DNA of 39,932 nucleotides from an uncultured Agathobacter sp. (GTDB lineage: Bacteria; Bacillota; Clostridia; Lachnospirales; Lachnospiraceae): the NCBI GenBank assembly GCA_934316545.1, contig CAKRDT010000017.1:1-39932 (forward strand), read 5' to 3'. The notes under the pieces are model-generated. The model saw only the letters and a program-made list of their open reading frames with translations, searched no databases and was not told where the DNA came from. Positions 7,497-17,147 of the stretch are shown in pieces. Each line of letters begins with the position of its first letter. The stretch's first letter is position 1. Made by a program: the position numbers and the translations under genes.

Positions 7497-8408
7497 TTAA
7501 TTCTGGGTATCGGTTTCATCTTCGGTGGAAGATGTCTGTCCCTTGCCGGTATTTTTAATTTCTGTAATGACAAGCACTTCCTGAATATGTTGAAAATCAA
7601 CAACCGGAGTAATGTAACCGGATTTCGTAAGGTTATTCGGATTATCCTCGACACTATAAATGTAGCCAATCAGAAGTCCCTGCTGATACTGATCCGAAAC
7701 ATAAGAAGTTACAACGGGATCCCCCTGCTTTACCTTGTCATTTTCATCACGCAATTCCGTAAAAGGAAGAATTTTGTCTTTGTTCATAGACATCAGGTTG
7801 CCGGATACATTAAAGTTGTCTTTCGTTGTCAAAACCATCGCGCTGACATTGCTGGAATCATCAATAATACTTCTCACCTTAGAGTAATTCGGTCCGACAT
7901 CCGTGACAATGCCAACCAGTCCGCTTCCGGCAAGAACATTCATCCCTTTTGCAATTCCTTGTTTACTTCCCTTGTCAATGGTAAACGTAGAAAACCAGTT
8001 CGTTCCGTCCATTGCGATGACATGAGCTGCAATCTTGTCGAAATCAGCATATTGATTATCCAGATCTAACAATTCCCGGTAATTATCCAAATCATACTGT
8101 TCCAGCTTTGTCTTGTTCAGCTGCGTTGTCAGATCATCAATTTCTGCTTTCAGTTCTTTATTTTCCGCCAATACTTCCCCAAGCGTTTGAAAATCATTTG
8201 CTTTAGCCGAGAGCCACGAACCAACATGGTTGATTCCTTCCTGCATCGGAACAAACACATACCCTGCCACCGTATTTAACGGACCTCCGGATATATTCAG
8301 AACCAGACTTGTAAAAATCGTTACCACACATACACCGGACAGGATCATCAATACATATTTACTTGATAAATGTTTCTTTTTATTACGAAAATTTCGAAAT
8401 TTCTTCAT
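7497..8408 (-). CDS. mreC: Rod shape-determining protein MreC
   Basis: A 303-residue bitopic protein: a basic cytoplasmic tail rich in lysine and arginine, one membrane segment (about residues 19-42), a coiled coil (about 68-105, LAENKELKAEIDDLTTQLNK) and an extracytoplasmic beta domain with VIAMDGTNWFSTFTIDKGS and GLVGIVTDV typical of MreC. It organises PBP2/RodA outside the membrane and couples them to MreB filaments. The final 20 residues are acidic and polar, probably flexible. GAGGG precedes the ATG. It lies 8 bases after mreB and 12 bases before mreD. Confidence 0.95.
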   Translation of the reverse strand: MKKFRNFRNKKKHLSSKYVLMILSGVCVVTIFTSLVLNISGGPLNTVAGYVFVPMQEGINHVGSWLSAKANDFQTLGEVLAENKELKAEIDDLTTQLNKTKLEQYDLDNYRELLDLDNQYADFDKIAAHVIAMDGTNWFSTFTIDKGSKQGIAKGMNVLAGSGLVGIVTDVGPNYSKVRSIIDDSSNVSAMVLTTKDNFNVSGNLMSMNKDKILPFTELRDENDKVKQGDPVVTSYVSDQYQQGLLIGYIYSVEDNPNNLTKSGYITPVVDFQHIQEVLVITEIKNTGKGQTSSTEDETDTQN

Positions 8409-8416
8409 GGATCCCT

Positions 8417-9433
8417 CTATTTTAAGTTATTCGTCTTCATCGAAAATGGTAATCGCTTATACTTGGAATCGGTTGCAATCTTAGACAGACCTTTCACCGC
8501 TGTCTCTTCCGGATCATCACACGTATTGACCTTGATATTGGTAATCTCGGTAAATAACTGGTCAAGATCCTGTATCTTAGATCCGCCTCCTGTAATATAA
8601 ATTCCGGCATGAATAATATCTTTTGCCAATTCCGGCGGAGTCTTTTCCAAAATCATTTTCACAGAACTGCAGATGGACTCTAAATTTCCGCGGATTGCTT
8701 CATATACGATTTCAGCACTGATTTCACGTTCAACAGGAAGTCCGCTTACGACGTCAAGCCCTACAACAACCATTGTCTCGGTTCGTCCCGGAAGTCCGCT
8801 TCCAAGCTGCTCTTTCAGCTGCATTGCCGTCTTCTTGCCGATGACAAGATTAAATTCTCTGCGAATATAATTAATAATCGATTCATCAAGACGGTTGGAA
8901 CCAAAATGCATCAGATCGCTGAGTACAAGTCCTCCAAGTGAAATAACGGAAATTTCAATTGTATCCGCTCCCATGTCTACAATCATAACACCTGTCGGCT
9001 CATTCACATCCAGTCCGAGCCCCACTGCATCCGCAAGCGGCTTCTCGCAGAGCATAACACTCTTCGGACGTGACTTGCTTTTATAAAAAAGCTCGAAAAA
9101 CGCACGTTTCTCTACATCAGTAATATCCGTAGGTACGGCAACAAGAAATTCTGCATTCTTTGTTTTTCCTTTCATGCGCTTCTCAATGAATTCAAAAATC
9201 ATCGTCTGTAAAAAATTGTAATCCGCAATCACACCTGCAGAAAGCGGAAACACCACGTTGATTGATTCCGGTGCCTTCTCATACATAGCATATGCTTCAT
9301 CTCCGTATGCATACATCTGATTCTTATTAATTAAAGCAATCGTGTTCTTTTCCGTGACAAACTTGCCGCTTGATTTACTGAAAACTTTAAAATTGCATGT
9401 TCCGAAATCAATTCCGTAAATATTGTTGTTCAT
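8417..9433 (-). CDS. mreB: MreB-like actin homologue, divergent nucleotide-binding loops
   Basis: A 338-residue bacterial actin in the mre operon, expected to form membrane-associated filaments that guide cell-wall elongation. Landmarks are the phosphate-1 motif DFGTCNFK near residue 9, VAVPTDITDVEKRA, the connect/phosphate-2 region VMIVDMGADTIEISVISLGG, INYIRREFNLVIGKKTA and the adenosine motif ITGGGSKIQDLD. Two canonical stretches are altered: phosphate 1 is usually DLGTANTL, and phosphate 2 is usually DIGGGTT, here DMGADTI. The length and fold landmarks remain, so it is a variant rather than a broken gene. GGGAGAGG precedes the ATG. A second, canonical MreB or Mbl could exist elsewhere in the genome. 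Confidence 0.88.
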   Translation of the reverse strand: MNNNIYGIDFGTCNFKVFSKSSGKFVTEKNTIALINKNQMYAYGDEAYAMYEKAPESINVVFPLSAGVIADYNFLQTMIFEFIEKRMKGKTKNAEFLVAVPTDITDVEKRAFFELFYKSKSRPKSVMLCEKPLADAVGLGLDVNEPTGVMIVDMGADTIEISVISLGGLVLSDLMHFGSNRLDESIINYIRREFNLVIGKKTAMQLKEQLGSGLPGRTETMVVVGLDVVSGLPVEREISAEIVYEAIRGNLESICSSVKMILEKTPPELAKDIIHAGIYITGGGSKIQDLDQLFTEITNIKVNTCDDPEETAVKGLSKIATDSKYKRLPFSMKTNNLK

Positions 9434-9449
9434 TTTCCTCTCCCTTTTC

Positions 9450-10142
9450 TTATGTTTTCAATCTATGATTTTCTCTAAAACTATAATACCGGTTATCGCC
9501 AATCACAATATGGTCAGCAAGTGTTAATCCCAGCAGCCTGGCTCCATCTGCGATCCGCTGCGTGAGTTCTGAATCTTCTTTGCTTGGATATGGATCTCCG
9601 CTCGGATGATTATGGAGAATCACAATCATTACAGCATTTTTAAGTAATGCTTTACGGAACAGCTCCATCGGCGAAACGTATGCAAAAGAAAGACTTCCGC
9701 TTGAAATCTGTTCTTCGCCAAGGAAATTGCATTTTGCATCAAAAAAAGCGCTTTTAAACACTTCCTCCCTGCGATGGCGCATATCTTCCATGAAATAGTC
9801 TGCAATCGTCCCGGGATGATTCATCTGAAGCTGGTATCCGCGTTTGGTACGCGCAATACGGCGGGATAATTCTGCAACCGCCTTAAGCTGAATCGCTTTC
9901 ACCGGACCGATTCCTTTTTGCTTCAGCAATTCTTCATAAGTCAACTCGTACAAATTCAATAAATTGCCCTGGCAGCGCGACAAAAGTATCCTTGCAAGAT
10001 CCAGGGAAGTCAGCTCCTTCGTTCCGTTTTTTAAAATGATTGCAAGAAGCTCCGCATCCGATAGTGCTTCTGCACCCAACGCCTGAAATCTTTCATACGG
10101 TCGCTCAGACTCCGGCAAATTTTTAAGATTTATGTGGTTCAT
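9450..10142 (-). CDS. radC: RadC-family JAB/MPN protein
   Basis: A 230-residue protein with an N-terminal helix-hairpin-helix part (KGIGPVKA) and a C-terminal JAMM/MPN+ metal-binding motif, HNHPSGDPYPSKED, in which two histidines and the aspartate should bind zinc. RadC was once linked to DNA repair, but its biochemical role is not established; the motif suggests a metal-dependent hydrolase. It is the first gene of the rod-shape operon, 16 bases upstream of mreB, a frequent position in Firmicutes. I chose ATG at 10142 (AAAGGGAG just upstream); an in-frame GTG at 10157 would add five residues. Confidence 0.92.
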   Translation of the reverse strand: MNHINLKNLPESERPYERFQALGAEALSDAELLAIILKNGTKELTSLDLARILLSRCQGNLLNLYELTYEELLKQKGIGPVKAIQLKAVAELSRRIARTKRGYQLQMNHPGTIADYFMEDMRHRREEVFKSAFFDAKCNFLGEEQISSGSLSFAYVSPMELFRKALLKNAVMIVILHNHPSGDPYPSKEDSELTQRIADGARLLGLTLADHIVIGDNRYYSFRENHRLKT

Positions 10143-10220
10143 ATTCTCCCTTTCCACTCTCCCAGAGCCTCAGGAAATCCACATATCCGTCCAAAGAATC
10201 CACCCCTGAACAGTTATAAT

Positions 10221-10249
10221 ATTTTAGCACACATGGTCGATATTAACAA
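10221..10249 (-). promoter_or_regulatory. Candidate promoter for the radC-mre-min operon
   Basis: On the minus strand TTGTTA (10249-10244) is followed after exactly 17 bases by TAAAAT (10226-10221), with TGC directly before it giving an extended -10 (TGCTAAAAT). It overlaps the last codons and stop of the PLP-enzyme gene. Transcription would start near 10214, leaving a leader of about 70 bases before radC. No terminator is seen between the two genes, so radC may have both its own promoter and read-through. Confidence 0.65.
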
Positions 10250-11522
10250 GATTGCGCTCATAAAGTTTTTGTAAAGACATAAGGATACCAAGTTTTGCAT
10301 GATACCAGGTAAGTCCACCCTGAAAATAAACGGCATAAGGCGGTTTGACTGGTCCATCGGCGGAAAGTTCGATCGATGATCCCTGTACAAATGCACCGGC
10401 TGCCATAATAACATCGCTGTCATATCCCGGCATTGCCCATGGTTCCGGCGTCACGTAACTATCGACCGGAGCCGCTGCCTGAATGCCTTCGCAAAAAGCG
10501 ATCATCGCATCCTTGTTTTTAAACTCCACAGCCTGAATGATGTCATGACGACTCTCTGTTTTGTTCGGAACCACCTTAAAGCCAAGGTTTTCATAAATAT
10601 TGGCAGCAAAGATCGCGCCTTTTAATGCACCACTGACAACCGTCGGTGCCAAAAACAGTCCCTGATAGAAGGACTGGATAACGCCGAGGGAAGCTCCGAC
10701 TTCCTTTCCAAGTCCCGGAGAAGTTAAGCGGTACGCCGCATTTTCCACGCATTCTTTCTTTCCGACAATGTATCCGCCGATCGGAGCAAGTCCGCCACCC
10801 GGATTCTTAATTAAAGATCCAACGATCATGTCCGCCCCAACCTGAAGCGGTTCACGCTCTTCGACAAACTCACCGTAACAATTGTCAACCATACAGATGA
10901 CATCCGGCTTAATGTTTTTTATAAAAGCAATCAGTTCACCGATTCGTTCAACCGAAAGTGTCGGGCGTGTTGCATAACCCTTGGAACGCTGGATGGTAAC
11001 AAGACGTGTCCGCTCGTTGATGGCTTTTTTAATTCCGTCATAATCAAAGCTTCCATCCGCAAGAAGATCCACCTGCGCGTATGTGATTCCGTACTCTGCA
11101 AGAGATCCCTTCGATGGGCGGATACCGATGACTTCTTCTAATGTGTCGTACGGCTTTCCGACCGGTGATAACAGTTCATCACCCGGACGCAGGTTTGACA
11201 TAAGTGCGAGCGCCAAAGCGTGCGTTCCACATGTAATCTGCGGACGGACCAGCGCATCCTCCCCGCCGAAGCAGTCTGCATAAACTTTTTCAAGCGTGTC
11301 TCTTCCCATGTCATTATATCCGTATCCGCTTGAGATATTGAAACATTCCGCACTCACACGGTTCTTCTGCATCGCAGCGATCACCTTCATCTGATTCAGT
11401 TCCGCTCTCATATCGATCTCCCTGAATCGCTCCTTCAGTTGCGCCTCGATTTTCTCGCCAAACTCATAAACCTTCGGGTCAATGCCCAGTTCCTTATATT
11501 TATTCTCCAATAACTGATTCAT
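10224..11522 (-). CDS. Methionine gamma-lyase family PLP enzyme (YnbB-like)
   Basis: A 432-residue fold-type I PLP-dependent protein of the COG4100 group, often labelled aluminium resistance protein or methionine gamma-lyase family. It has the N-terminal ISSGYGYNDMGRDTLE segment, QITCGTHALALAL (cofactor phosphate loop), a conserved aspartate in CMVDNCYGEFVE, and a likely cofactor lysine in GSLIKNPGGGLAPIGGY. Carbon-sulfur lyase activity is the family inference; the true substrate is uncertain. I chose ATG at 11522 (AAAGGA seven bases upstream); a longer frame to 11603 would add an unlikely cysteine-rich leader inside miaA. The gene overlaps the end of miaA by 23 bases, in the neighbourhood where ynbB lies in Bacillus, but no hfq is present between them. 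Confidence 0.85.
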   Translation of the reverse strand: MNQLLENKYKELGIDPKVYEFGEKIEAQLKERFREIDMRAELNQMKVIAAMQKNRVSAECFNISSGYGYNDMGRDTLEKVYADCFGGEDALVRPQITCGTHALALALMSNLRPGDELLSPVGKPYDTLEEVIGIRPSKGSLAEYGITYAQVDLLADGSFDYDGIKKAINERTRLVTIQRSKGYATRPTLSVERIGELIAFIKNIKPDVICMVDNCYGEFVEEREPLQVGADMIVGSLIKNPGGGLAPIGGYIVGKKECVENAAYRLTSPGLGKEVGASLGVIQSFYQGLFLAPTVVSGALKGAIFAANIYENLGFKVVPNKTESRHDIIQAVEFKNKDAMIAFCEGIQAAAPVDSYVTPEPWAMPGYDSDVIMAAGAFVQGSSIELSADGPVKPPYAVYFQGGLTWYHAKLGILMSLQKLYERNLVNIDHVC

Positions 11523-12462
11523 CACAGATTCCTTTCTCTTGTAACATACGGCACATATCCGCAAGTATTTGTTGGTCATGATATTGATAAGCAGATTTGT
11601 CAAGCCAGATCACATCCCGTTCCCTGCGAAACCATGTGAGCTGACGCTTGGCAAAATGCCTTGTTTCCCTTTTGATAATATACACGGCTTCTTCTAATGA
11701 ACATTCTCCATCTAGATAACTTAACAGTTCCTTGTATCCAAGCCCCTGCATAGAGACCATATCCTTGTGATAGCCCATGTCGTAAAGCTTTTTCACTTCA
11801 TCCACAAGACCTTTTTTCATCATCAGATCCACGCGGTAGTCGATGCGATCATACAAGTGCTTACGATCGTCCGTCAATACAAAGTATGCAAAATTGTACG
11901 GTGATACCTTCTGATGTTCCTGTTCGTTGTGTGCCGAAATCGGCTGTCCGGTCATGCGGTAGTATTCAAGTGCACGGATCACACGCTTCGTATTGTTTGC
12001 ATGAATCGTCTTATAAGATACCGGGTCAATCTCCTTCAGCTTTTCGTGAAGAGCCTCTGCACCATATTCGGCCGCATAATCCGCCATCTCATTGCGGAAT
12101 GCCTCATCACTGTCCTGATGGGTAAAATCGATATCATAAAGGAGCGCCTGAATATAAAAACCGGTTCCTCCCGCAACGATCGGGATCTGTCCGTTTGCAT
12201 AGATCTCCTTCAAGGCATCCTTTGCCATCTGCTGAAAACGCACAATATTAAATTCATCGGACGGATCCAGCTCATCAATAAGATAATGCTTTACGCCCTC
12301 CATCTCATCCGGCATAATCTTTGCCGAGCCAATGTCCATGTATTTGTAGACCTGCATCGAGTCTGCAGAGATGATTGCGCCGTTGATGCGCTTGGCAAGC
12401 CGGATCGACAGGTCCGTCTTACCGACGGCAGTCGGACCTGCTAAAATCACAAGTGGTTTCAT
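11500..12462 (-). CDS. miaA: tRNA dimethylallyltransferase
   Basis: Adds the dimethylallyl group to N6 of A37 in tRNAs that read codons starting with U. The 320-residue protein has the P-loop GPTAVGKT at 9-16, the ISADSMQVYKYMDIGSAK segment that holds catalytic and substrate residues, VAGGTGFYIQALL, and the late basic region TRHFAKRQLTWFRRE typical of MiaA. Its ATG overlaps the mutL stop (TAATG), pointing to translational coupling. The gene order mutS-mutL-miaA is common in Firmicutes. Confidence 0.96.
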   Translation of the reverse strand: MKPLVILAGPTAVGKTDLSIRLAKRINGAIISADSMQVYKYMDIGSAKIMPDEMEGVKHYLIDELDPSDEFNIVRFQQMAKDALKEIYANGQIPIVAGGTGFYIQALLYDIDFTHQDSDEAFRNEMADYAAEYGAEALHEKLKEIDPVSYKTIHANNTKRVIRALEYYRMTGQPISAHNEQEHQKVSPYNFAYFVLTDDRKHLYDRIDYRVDLMMKKGLVDEVKKLYDMGYHKDMVSMQGLGYKELLSYLDGECSLEEAVYIIKRETRHFAKRQLTWFRRERDVIWLDKSAYQYHDQQILADMCRMLQEKGICDESVIGE

Positions 12463-14471
12463 TACACAATCCTCTTAAATTTTTTCTCAATTTCATATTT
12501 TGACATCGCAATGATCGTCGGTCTGCCGTGCGGGCAGTGAAACGGATGATCGAGTGTCAGAAGTTCCTCGATCAAAGCATCGATCTCCGGAAGGCTGAGC
12601 GCGTCATTTCCTTTGACCGCTGCCTTACACGACATCGATGCAACTTTCTCCATGATCAGATCCGGAGTCTCTCGTCCGGTCAGGTTGGAAAAATCGTCCA
12701 GCATTTCGATAAAGAGATCCTTCATATCAATGGAAAACAGATTATCCGGAACAGCAGAGATCATATATTCTCTTCCGCCGAAATTCTCAATTTCATAGCC
12801 AAGCTGTTCAATATCTTTCCGGTAGCGCTCAAGCATCTCCTGCTCCTTGGCATCCAGACTGAGCACAATCGGTGGGCTGATTGCCTGAGAAGTGTATTCC
12901 TTTTCCTTCAGGCGCGCCATCGTGCGCTCGTAGAGTACTTTCTCGTGAGCAGCATGCTGATCGATGATATAGAGCTTGTCCTCATATTCAATCAGCCAGT
13001 ATGTTTGAAAAAGCTGACCGATGATGCGGTGCTTCTTCTTTGCATCCCGCGTCAGGAAATCCGGTGCCATATGTTCGAGTGTCATCTGTTCGGTATGTTC
13101 GAGCGGCGGCTCAATCGTTGACGTCGATGATTCCGGCAATTGTTGACTCACATTCGGAGTCTCCGGTAATGACACCTCCGGAACCTCAGACTTCGATTTC
13201 GGAAACTCGTTAAGCCCCATCACCTTCGTCTCTCCGACCGGAATGATCTTCACGCCTGAGTCTGCCACCTGTCCGGTTTTGCCCTCTGCAAAAGTATTCG
13301 TATCCTCCCTTGCGACAACCGGCTTCGGTACCACAGGCTTATAAGAAGACGTTGCAACATGGTTCTTATTTTGAATCTCGTTAATTCTTCGTTTCTCAAA
13401 AGGCTCCGGAATTGATTCCTTATAGACGCGTTTGACCGCACTCTCTGCTTTTTTCTCATCAACCGGGACATCCGGGATCAGCTCCCGGTGCGAAAGCACG
13501 CCGTAGAGCGCATCGCACAACTGCTTGTAGATTTCCTGATTGTTTCCGAAACGAAGCTCCATCTTCGTCGGGTGGACATTGACATCGAGTGTTTCACTCG
13601 GGAACGTAAAATACAGTACCGTAAACGGATACTGGTGCTGCATCAGAAAGCTCTTGTACGCTTCCTCGATTGCCTTAGAGAGAATGGAACTTTTAATATA
13701 TCGGCCATTAATAAAGTAATTCTCGTAATTGCGGTTGCCACGGTTGATCACCGGTTTTCCGATAAAACCGTTTACAGAGAACAATTCACTCTCATAGTGC
13801 ACTTCAAGAAGTGAAGCTGCAATATCCCGCCCGTAAATATGATAGATCAGATCCTTGCGATTGCCGTTGCCGGATGTGTGAAGTCTCGTCTGATTGTTGT
13901 TGATATATTTAAACGAGATATCCGGATGTGACAAAGCAAGTTTTTCCAGCATATCACTGATATATGTGCCTTCCGTCTGTGCTGACTTTAAAAACTTGCG
14001 CCGTGCCGGCGTATTGTAAAAGAGATCTTTTACCAGAAATGTCGTGCCGTCCGGTGCGCCGATTTCTTCCATTGCCACTTCCTTTGAGCCTTCGATCAGA
14101 TATCTCGTTCCGGTCAAGGCGTCAAACGTCTTCGTGATCAGTTCTACGCGGGCAATCGCCGCAATACTGGAGAGCGCTTCGCCTCGGAATCCGAGTGAAT
14201 GTACGCACATGAGATCTTCTGCGCTTTTAATCTTACTTGTAGAATGACGTAGAAACGCAAGTGGAACTTCGTCGTGTTCAATTCCGCATCCGTTGTCTGT
14301 GATGCGGATGAATGAGATGCCACCCTCCTTGATCTCCACCGTGATTGCACTCGCTCCGGCATCGATCGCATTTTCCACAAGCTCCTTTACCACGGAACTT
14401 GGGCGCTCGATTACCTCTCCGGCTGCAATCTTATCAATTGTTTCCTGACTTAACAGTGCAATTTTACTCAT
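12462..14471 (-). CDS. mutL: DNA mismatch repair endonuclease MutL
   Basis: A 669-residue MutL. The N-terminal GHKL ATPase has ELVENAIDAGA, DNGCGI, RHSTSKI and GFRGEALSSIAAI. A long variable linker (about 350-480) leads to a C-terminal domain carrying the metal-binding endonuclease motif DQHAAHEKVLYE, plus SCKAAVK and CPHGRPT, as in bacteria without MutH. It would nick the new strand after MutS signals a mismatch. The start at 14471 follows the mutS stop by 10 bases. The frame is intact, so there is no sign of a mutator lesion. Confidence 0.97.
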   Translation of the reverse strand: MSKIALLSQETIDKIAAGEVIERPSSVVKELVENAIDAGASAITVEIKEGGISFIRITDNGCGIEHDEVPLAFLRHSTSKIKSAEDLMCVHSLGFRGEALSSIAAIARVELITKTFDALTGTRYLIEGSKEVAMEEIGAPDGTTFLVKDLFYNTPARRKFLKSAQTEGTYISDMLEKLALSHPDISFKYINNNQTRLHTSGNGNRKDLIYHIYGRDIAASLLEVHYESELFSVNGFIGKPVINRGNRNYENYFINGRYIKSSILSKAIEEAYKSFLMQHQYPFTVLYFTFPSETLDVNVHPTKMELRFGNNQEIYKQLCDALYGVLSHRELIPDVPVDEKKAESAVKRVYKESIPEPFEKRRINEIQNKNHVATSSYKPVVPKPVVAREDTNTFAEGKTGQVADSGVKIIPVGETKVMGLNEFPKSKSEVPEVSLPETPNVSQQLPESSTSTIEPPLEHTEQMTLEHMAPDFLTRDAKKKHRIIGQLFQTYWLIEYEDKLYIIDQHAAHEKVLYERTMARLKEKEYTSQAISPPIVLSLDAKEQEMLERYRKDIEQLGYEIENFGGREYMISAVPDNLFSIDMKDLFIEMLDDFSNLTGRETPDLIMEKVASMSCKAAVKGNDALSLPEIDALIEELLTLDHPFHCPHGRPTIIAMSKYEIEKKFKRIV

Positions 14472-14481
14472 AGATCACCTT

Positions 14482-17133
14482 TTACCAACGATTCTTAACC
14501 TTATTCTGTAGCTCATATAATTTATTCATCGCATCCAGCGGTGTCATGTGACTGATATCCACCTCACGTAGTTCCTGAATGATATCATCGTCCTTGACCG
14601 TGTCAAAAAGCGACATCTGCGTCAGATCTACCTCATCCAGATGCGGCTCCTTTTTCTTCTTGTTTGAAGGTGCCGTCTCAACCGAAATATTCTTGACCGT
14701 TTCCGTAATATCGTTTGCGGAAAGCTGGTTGACAATCTCCTTGGCACGCTCCACGACCATCTCCGGGAGACCTGCTAATTTTGCCACCTGAATACCATAG
14801 CTCTTGTCTGCTCCGCCTTTTACGATCTTGCGAAGAAATACGATGTCGTCGCCTTTTTCCTTGACCGCAATGCAATAGTTGTTGACATTCCCCAGCTTGC
14901 CCTCAAGCTCCGTCAGTTCATGATAATGCGTTGCAAAAAGCGTTTTTGCACCGAGCAGCTTAGGATTGCTGATATATTCCACGACCGCCCATGCGATACT
15001 GAGTCCGTCAAATGTACTTGTTCCGCGTCCAATCTCATCGAGAATCAGAAGCGAATTGGAGGTCGCGTTGCGCAGAATGTTGGCAACCTCATTCATCTCG
15101 ACCATAAAGGTACTCTGTCCGCTTGCAAGATCATCCGACGCACCGACACGCGTAAAGATACGGTCCACAATACCGATGTTTGCCGATGCAGCCGGAACAT
15201 AGCTTCCAATCTGCGCCATCAGCACGATTAAAGCAGTCTGCCGCATATAAGTCGATTTACCTGCCATATTCGGTCCGGTAATGATCGAGATGCGGTTGTG
15301 ATGATTGTCGAGATAGGTATCATTGTCAATAAACATATCGTTGACGATCATCTTCTCAACCACCGGATGTCTTCCGCCTTTGATGTCGATCAGACCGTTT
15401 TCATTGATCTTCGGGCAGCAGTAATTGTTCTGGCTTGCCACTACCGCCAGCGAAACAAACACGTCGATTTTGGCAATCGCCTTCGCAGTCTTCTGGATAC
15501 GCGCCACATTCGCCGCAATCTGATCACGGATTTCCCGGAACAGATCGTACTCGAGATTCACCAGACGATCCTCCGCGCCGAGGATCGTATCCTCGAGTTC
15601 CTTGAGTTCCGGAGTGATGTAACGCTCCGCATTTGTCAGCGTTTGCTTTCGCACATAATAATCGGGAACCATATCCTTAAAGGAATTCGTCACTTCCAGA
15701 TAGTAACCGAATACTTTATTGTACTTGATTCGAAGGTTCTTGATGCCTGTCTTTTCCTTTTCTTCTGCCTCTAGATCGGCCAGCCACTTTTTGCCATCTT
15801 TGGATGCGTGACGAAGACGATCCACTTCCTCATGGTAGCCTTCTTTTATGATATCGCCGTCACGCACGGAAATCGGCGGTTCTTCGTTGATGGATGCAAG
15901 AAGAAGGTCGTACAGATCGGTCAGGCAGTCAAACTCATCCCTGATCTCCGCCGCAAGTTCGCAGTCAATATCCTTAAGCAAAGTTGCGATTGGCGGAAGC
16001 ATCTGCAGAGAATTGCGAAACGCGATCATATCGCGCGGGTTTGCCGTCTGGTATGTAATTCGCGTGATCAGACGCTCCAGATCATAGATTGGATTCAAAT
16101 ATTCCCGCAGTTCCTCGCGTGTGATTTCCTGCTCATTCAATTTGCCGATCATCTGTTGCCTTTTTATGATTTCATCTTTGTCAATCAGCGGCTGTTCCAC
16201 ATACGAACGAAGAAGTCTCGCGCCCATCGCCGTCTTCGTCTTATCAAGCACCCACAGAAGCGAGCCGCGTTTCTGCTTTTCGCGAAGCGTCTCAACAAGT
16301 TCGAGATTTCTTCTGGAAGAACTGTCGATGATCATGTATTTTCCAATCGAATACGGCTGGATCGATAAAATATTGCCGAGCGAATTCTTCTGGGTCTCAT
16401 ACAGATATTTCAGTAAGGCACCAGCCGCGATCACGCCACAGTCATAATCCTCCAGTCCCAGTCCCTGCAGGCTTTGGATATGAAAATGCAAAAGAAGCGT
16501 CTCGCGCGCCATATCATCTCCGAAATACCACGAATCAAGCGAAGAAACTGCAATGCCAAGCCGCTCCTTCATATCCTCAATGTTAATTCCGCTCATATAA
16601 AAAGGCTCATTACACACGATCTCGGACGGAGCAAAACGGTTCAGTTCGTCGAGAAGCTTGCGCTCGCTGTCCACTTCCGTCACGAAGAAATCACCGGTCG
16701 TCACATCCGTGGTCGCGATACCGTATTTGTCCGCCAGATAGACGATGCACATCAGATAATTGTTCTTCGCCTCGTCGAGCGACTGCATATCAATGTTCGT
16801 TCCCGGTGTTACCACGCGGATCACTTCGCGCTTTACAATGCCTTTGGCCAGTTTTGGATCTTCCATCTGTTCGCAGATGGCAACTTTGTACCCCTTCTTT
16901 ACAAGGCGGTTGATATAAGAATCCGCCGCATGAAACGGGACGCCACACATCGGCGCGCGCTCCTCAAGACCGCAGCTTTTTCCGGTCAGTGTCAGTTCGA
17001 GTTCCCGCGATACCGTCTTGGCATCGTCAAAAAACATCTCATAGAAATCGCCGAGGCGATAAAACAAAATACAGTCTTTATATTCTTCCTTTGTCTGCAG
17101 ATAATGCTGCATCATTGGTGTAACTTCTTGCAT
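14482..17133 (-). CDS. mutS: DNA mismatch recognition protein MutS
   Basis: An 883-residue MutS1. The N-terminal mismatch-binding domain has GDFYEMFFDDA, containing the Phe-x-Glu that wedges into the mismatch. The C-terminal ATPase has Walker A GPNMAGKST, then the long DDLASGQSTFMVEM segment and Walker B LLILDEIGRGTST. The start is set at ATG 17133, preceded by AAGGGAAG; the frame stays open to 17253, but those 40 arginine/glycine-rich codons lie over the end of the upstream gene and do not resemble MutS. mutL follows after 10 bases and the COG2509-like gene lies 14 bases upstream. Confidence 0.97.
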   Translation of the reverse strand: MQEVTPMMQHYLQTKEEYKDCILFYRLGDFYEMFFDDAKTVSRELELTLTGKSCGLEERAPMCGVPFHAADSYINRLVKKGYKVAICEQMEDPKLAKGIVKREVIRVVTPGTNIDMQSLDEAKNNYLMCIVYLADKYGIATTDVTTGDFFVTEVDSERKLLDELNRFAPSEIVCNEPFYMSGINIEDMKERLGIAVSSLDSWYFGDDMARETLLLHFHIQSLQGLGLEDYDCGVIAAGALLKYLYETQKNSLGNILSIQPYSIGKYMIIDSSSRRNLELVETLREKQKRGSLLWVLDKTKTAMGARLLRSYVEQPLIDKDEIIKRQQMIGKLNEQEITREELREYLNPIYDLERLITRITYQTANPRDMIAFRNSLQMLPPIATLLKDIDCELAAEIRDEFDCLTDLYDLLLASINEEPPISVRDGDIIKEGYHEEVDRLRHASKDGKKWLADLEAEEKEKTGIKNLRIKYNKVFGYYLEVTNSFKDMVPDYYVRKQTLTNAERYITPELKELEDTILGAEDRLVNLEYDLFREIRDQIAANVARIQKTAKAIAKIDVFVSLAVVASQNNYCCPKINENGLIDIKGGRHPVVEKMIVNDMFIDNDTYLDNHHNRISIITGPNMAGKSTYMRQTALIVLMAQIGSYVPAASANIGIVDRIFTRVGASDDLASGQSTFMVEMNEVANILRNATSNSLLILDEIGRGTSTFDGLSIAWAVVEYISNPKLLGAKTLFATHYHELTELEGKLGNVNNYCIAVKEKGDDIVFLRKIVKGGADKSYGIQVAKLAGLPEMVVERAKEIVNQLSANDITETVKNISVETAPSNKKKKEPHLDEVDLTQMSLFDTVKDDDIIQELREVDISHMTPLDAMNKLYELQNKVKNRW

Positions 17134-17147
17134 GTTTCTTCCCTTTC

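Noticed and set aside
13488..16447. Several long + strand open frames (100-190 codons) antisense to mutL and mutS
   Set aside because: They mirror strongly conserved coding sequence on the other strand, are rich in arginine, isoleucine and histidine as expected of antisense frames, and have no start signals.
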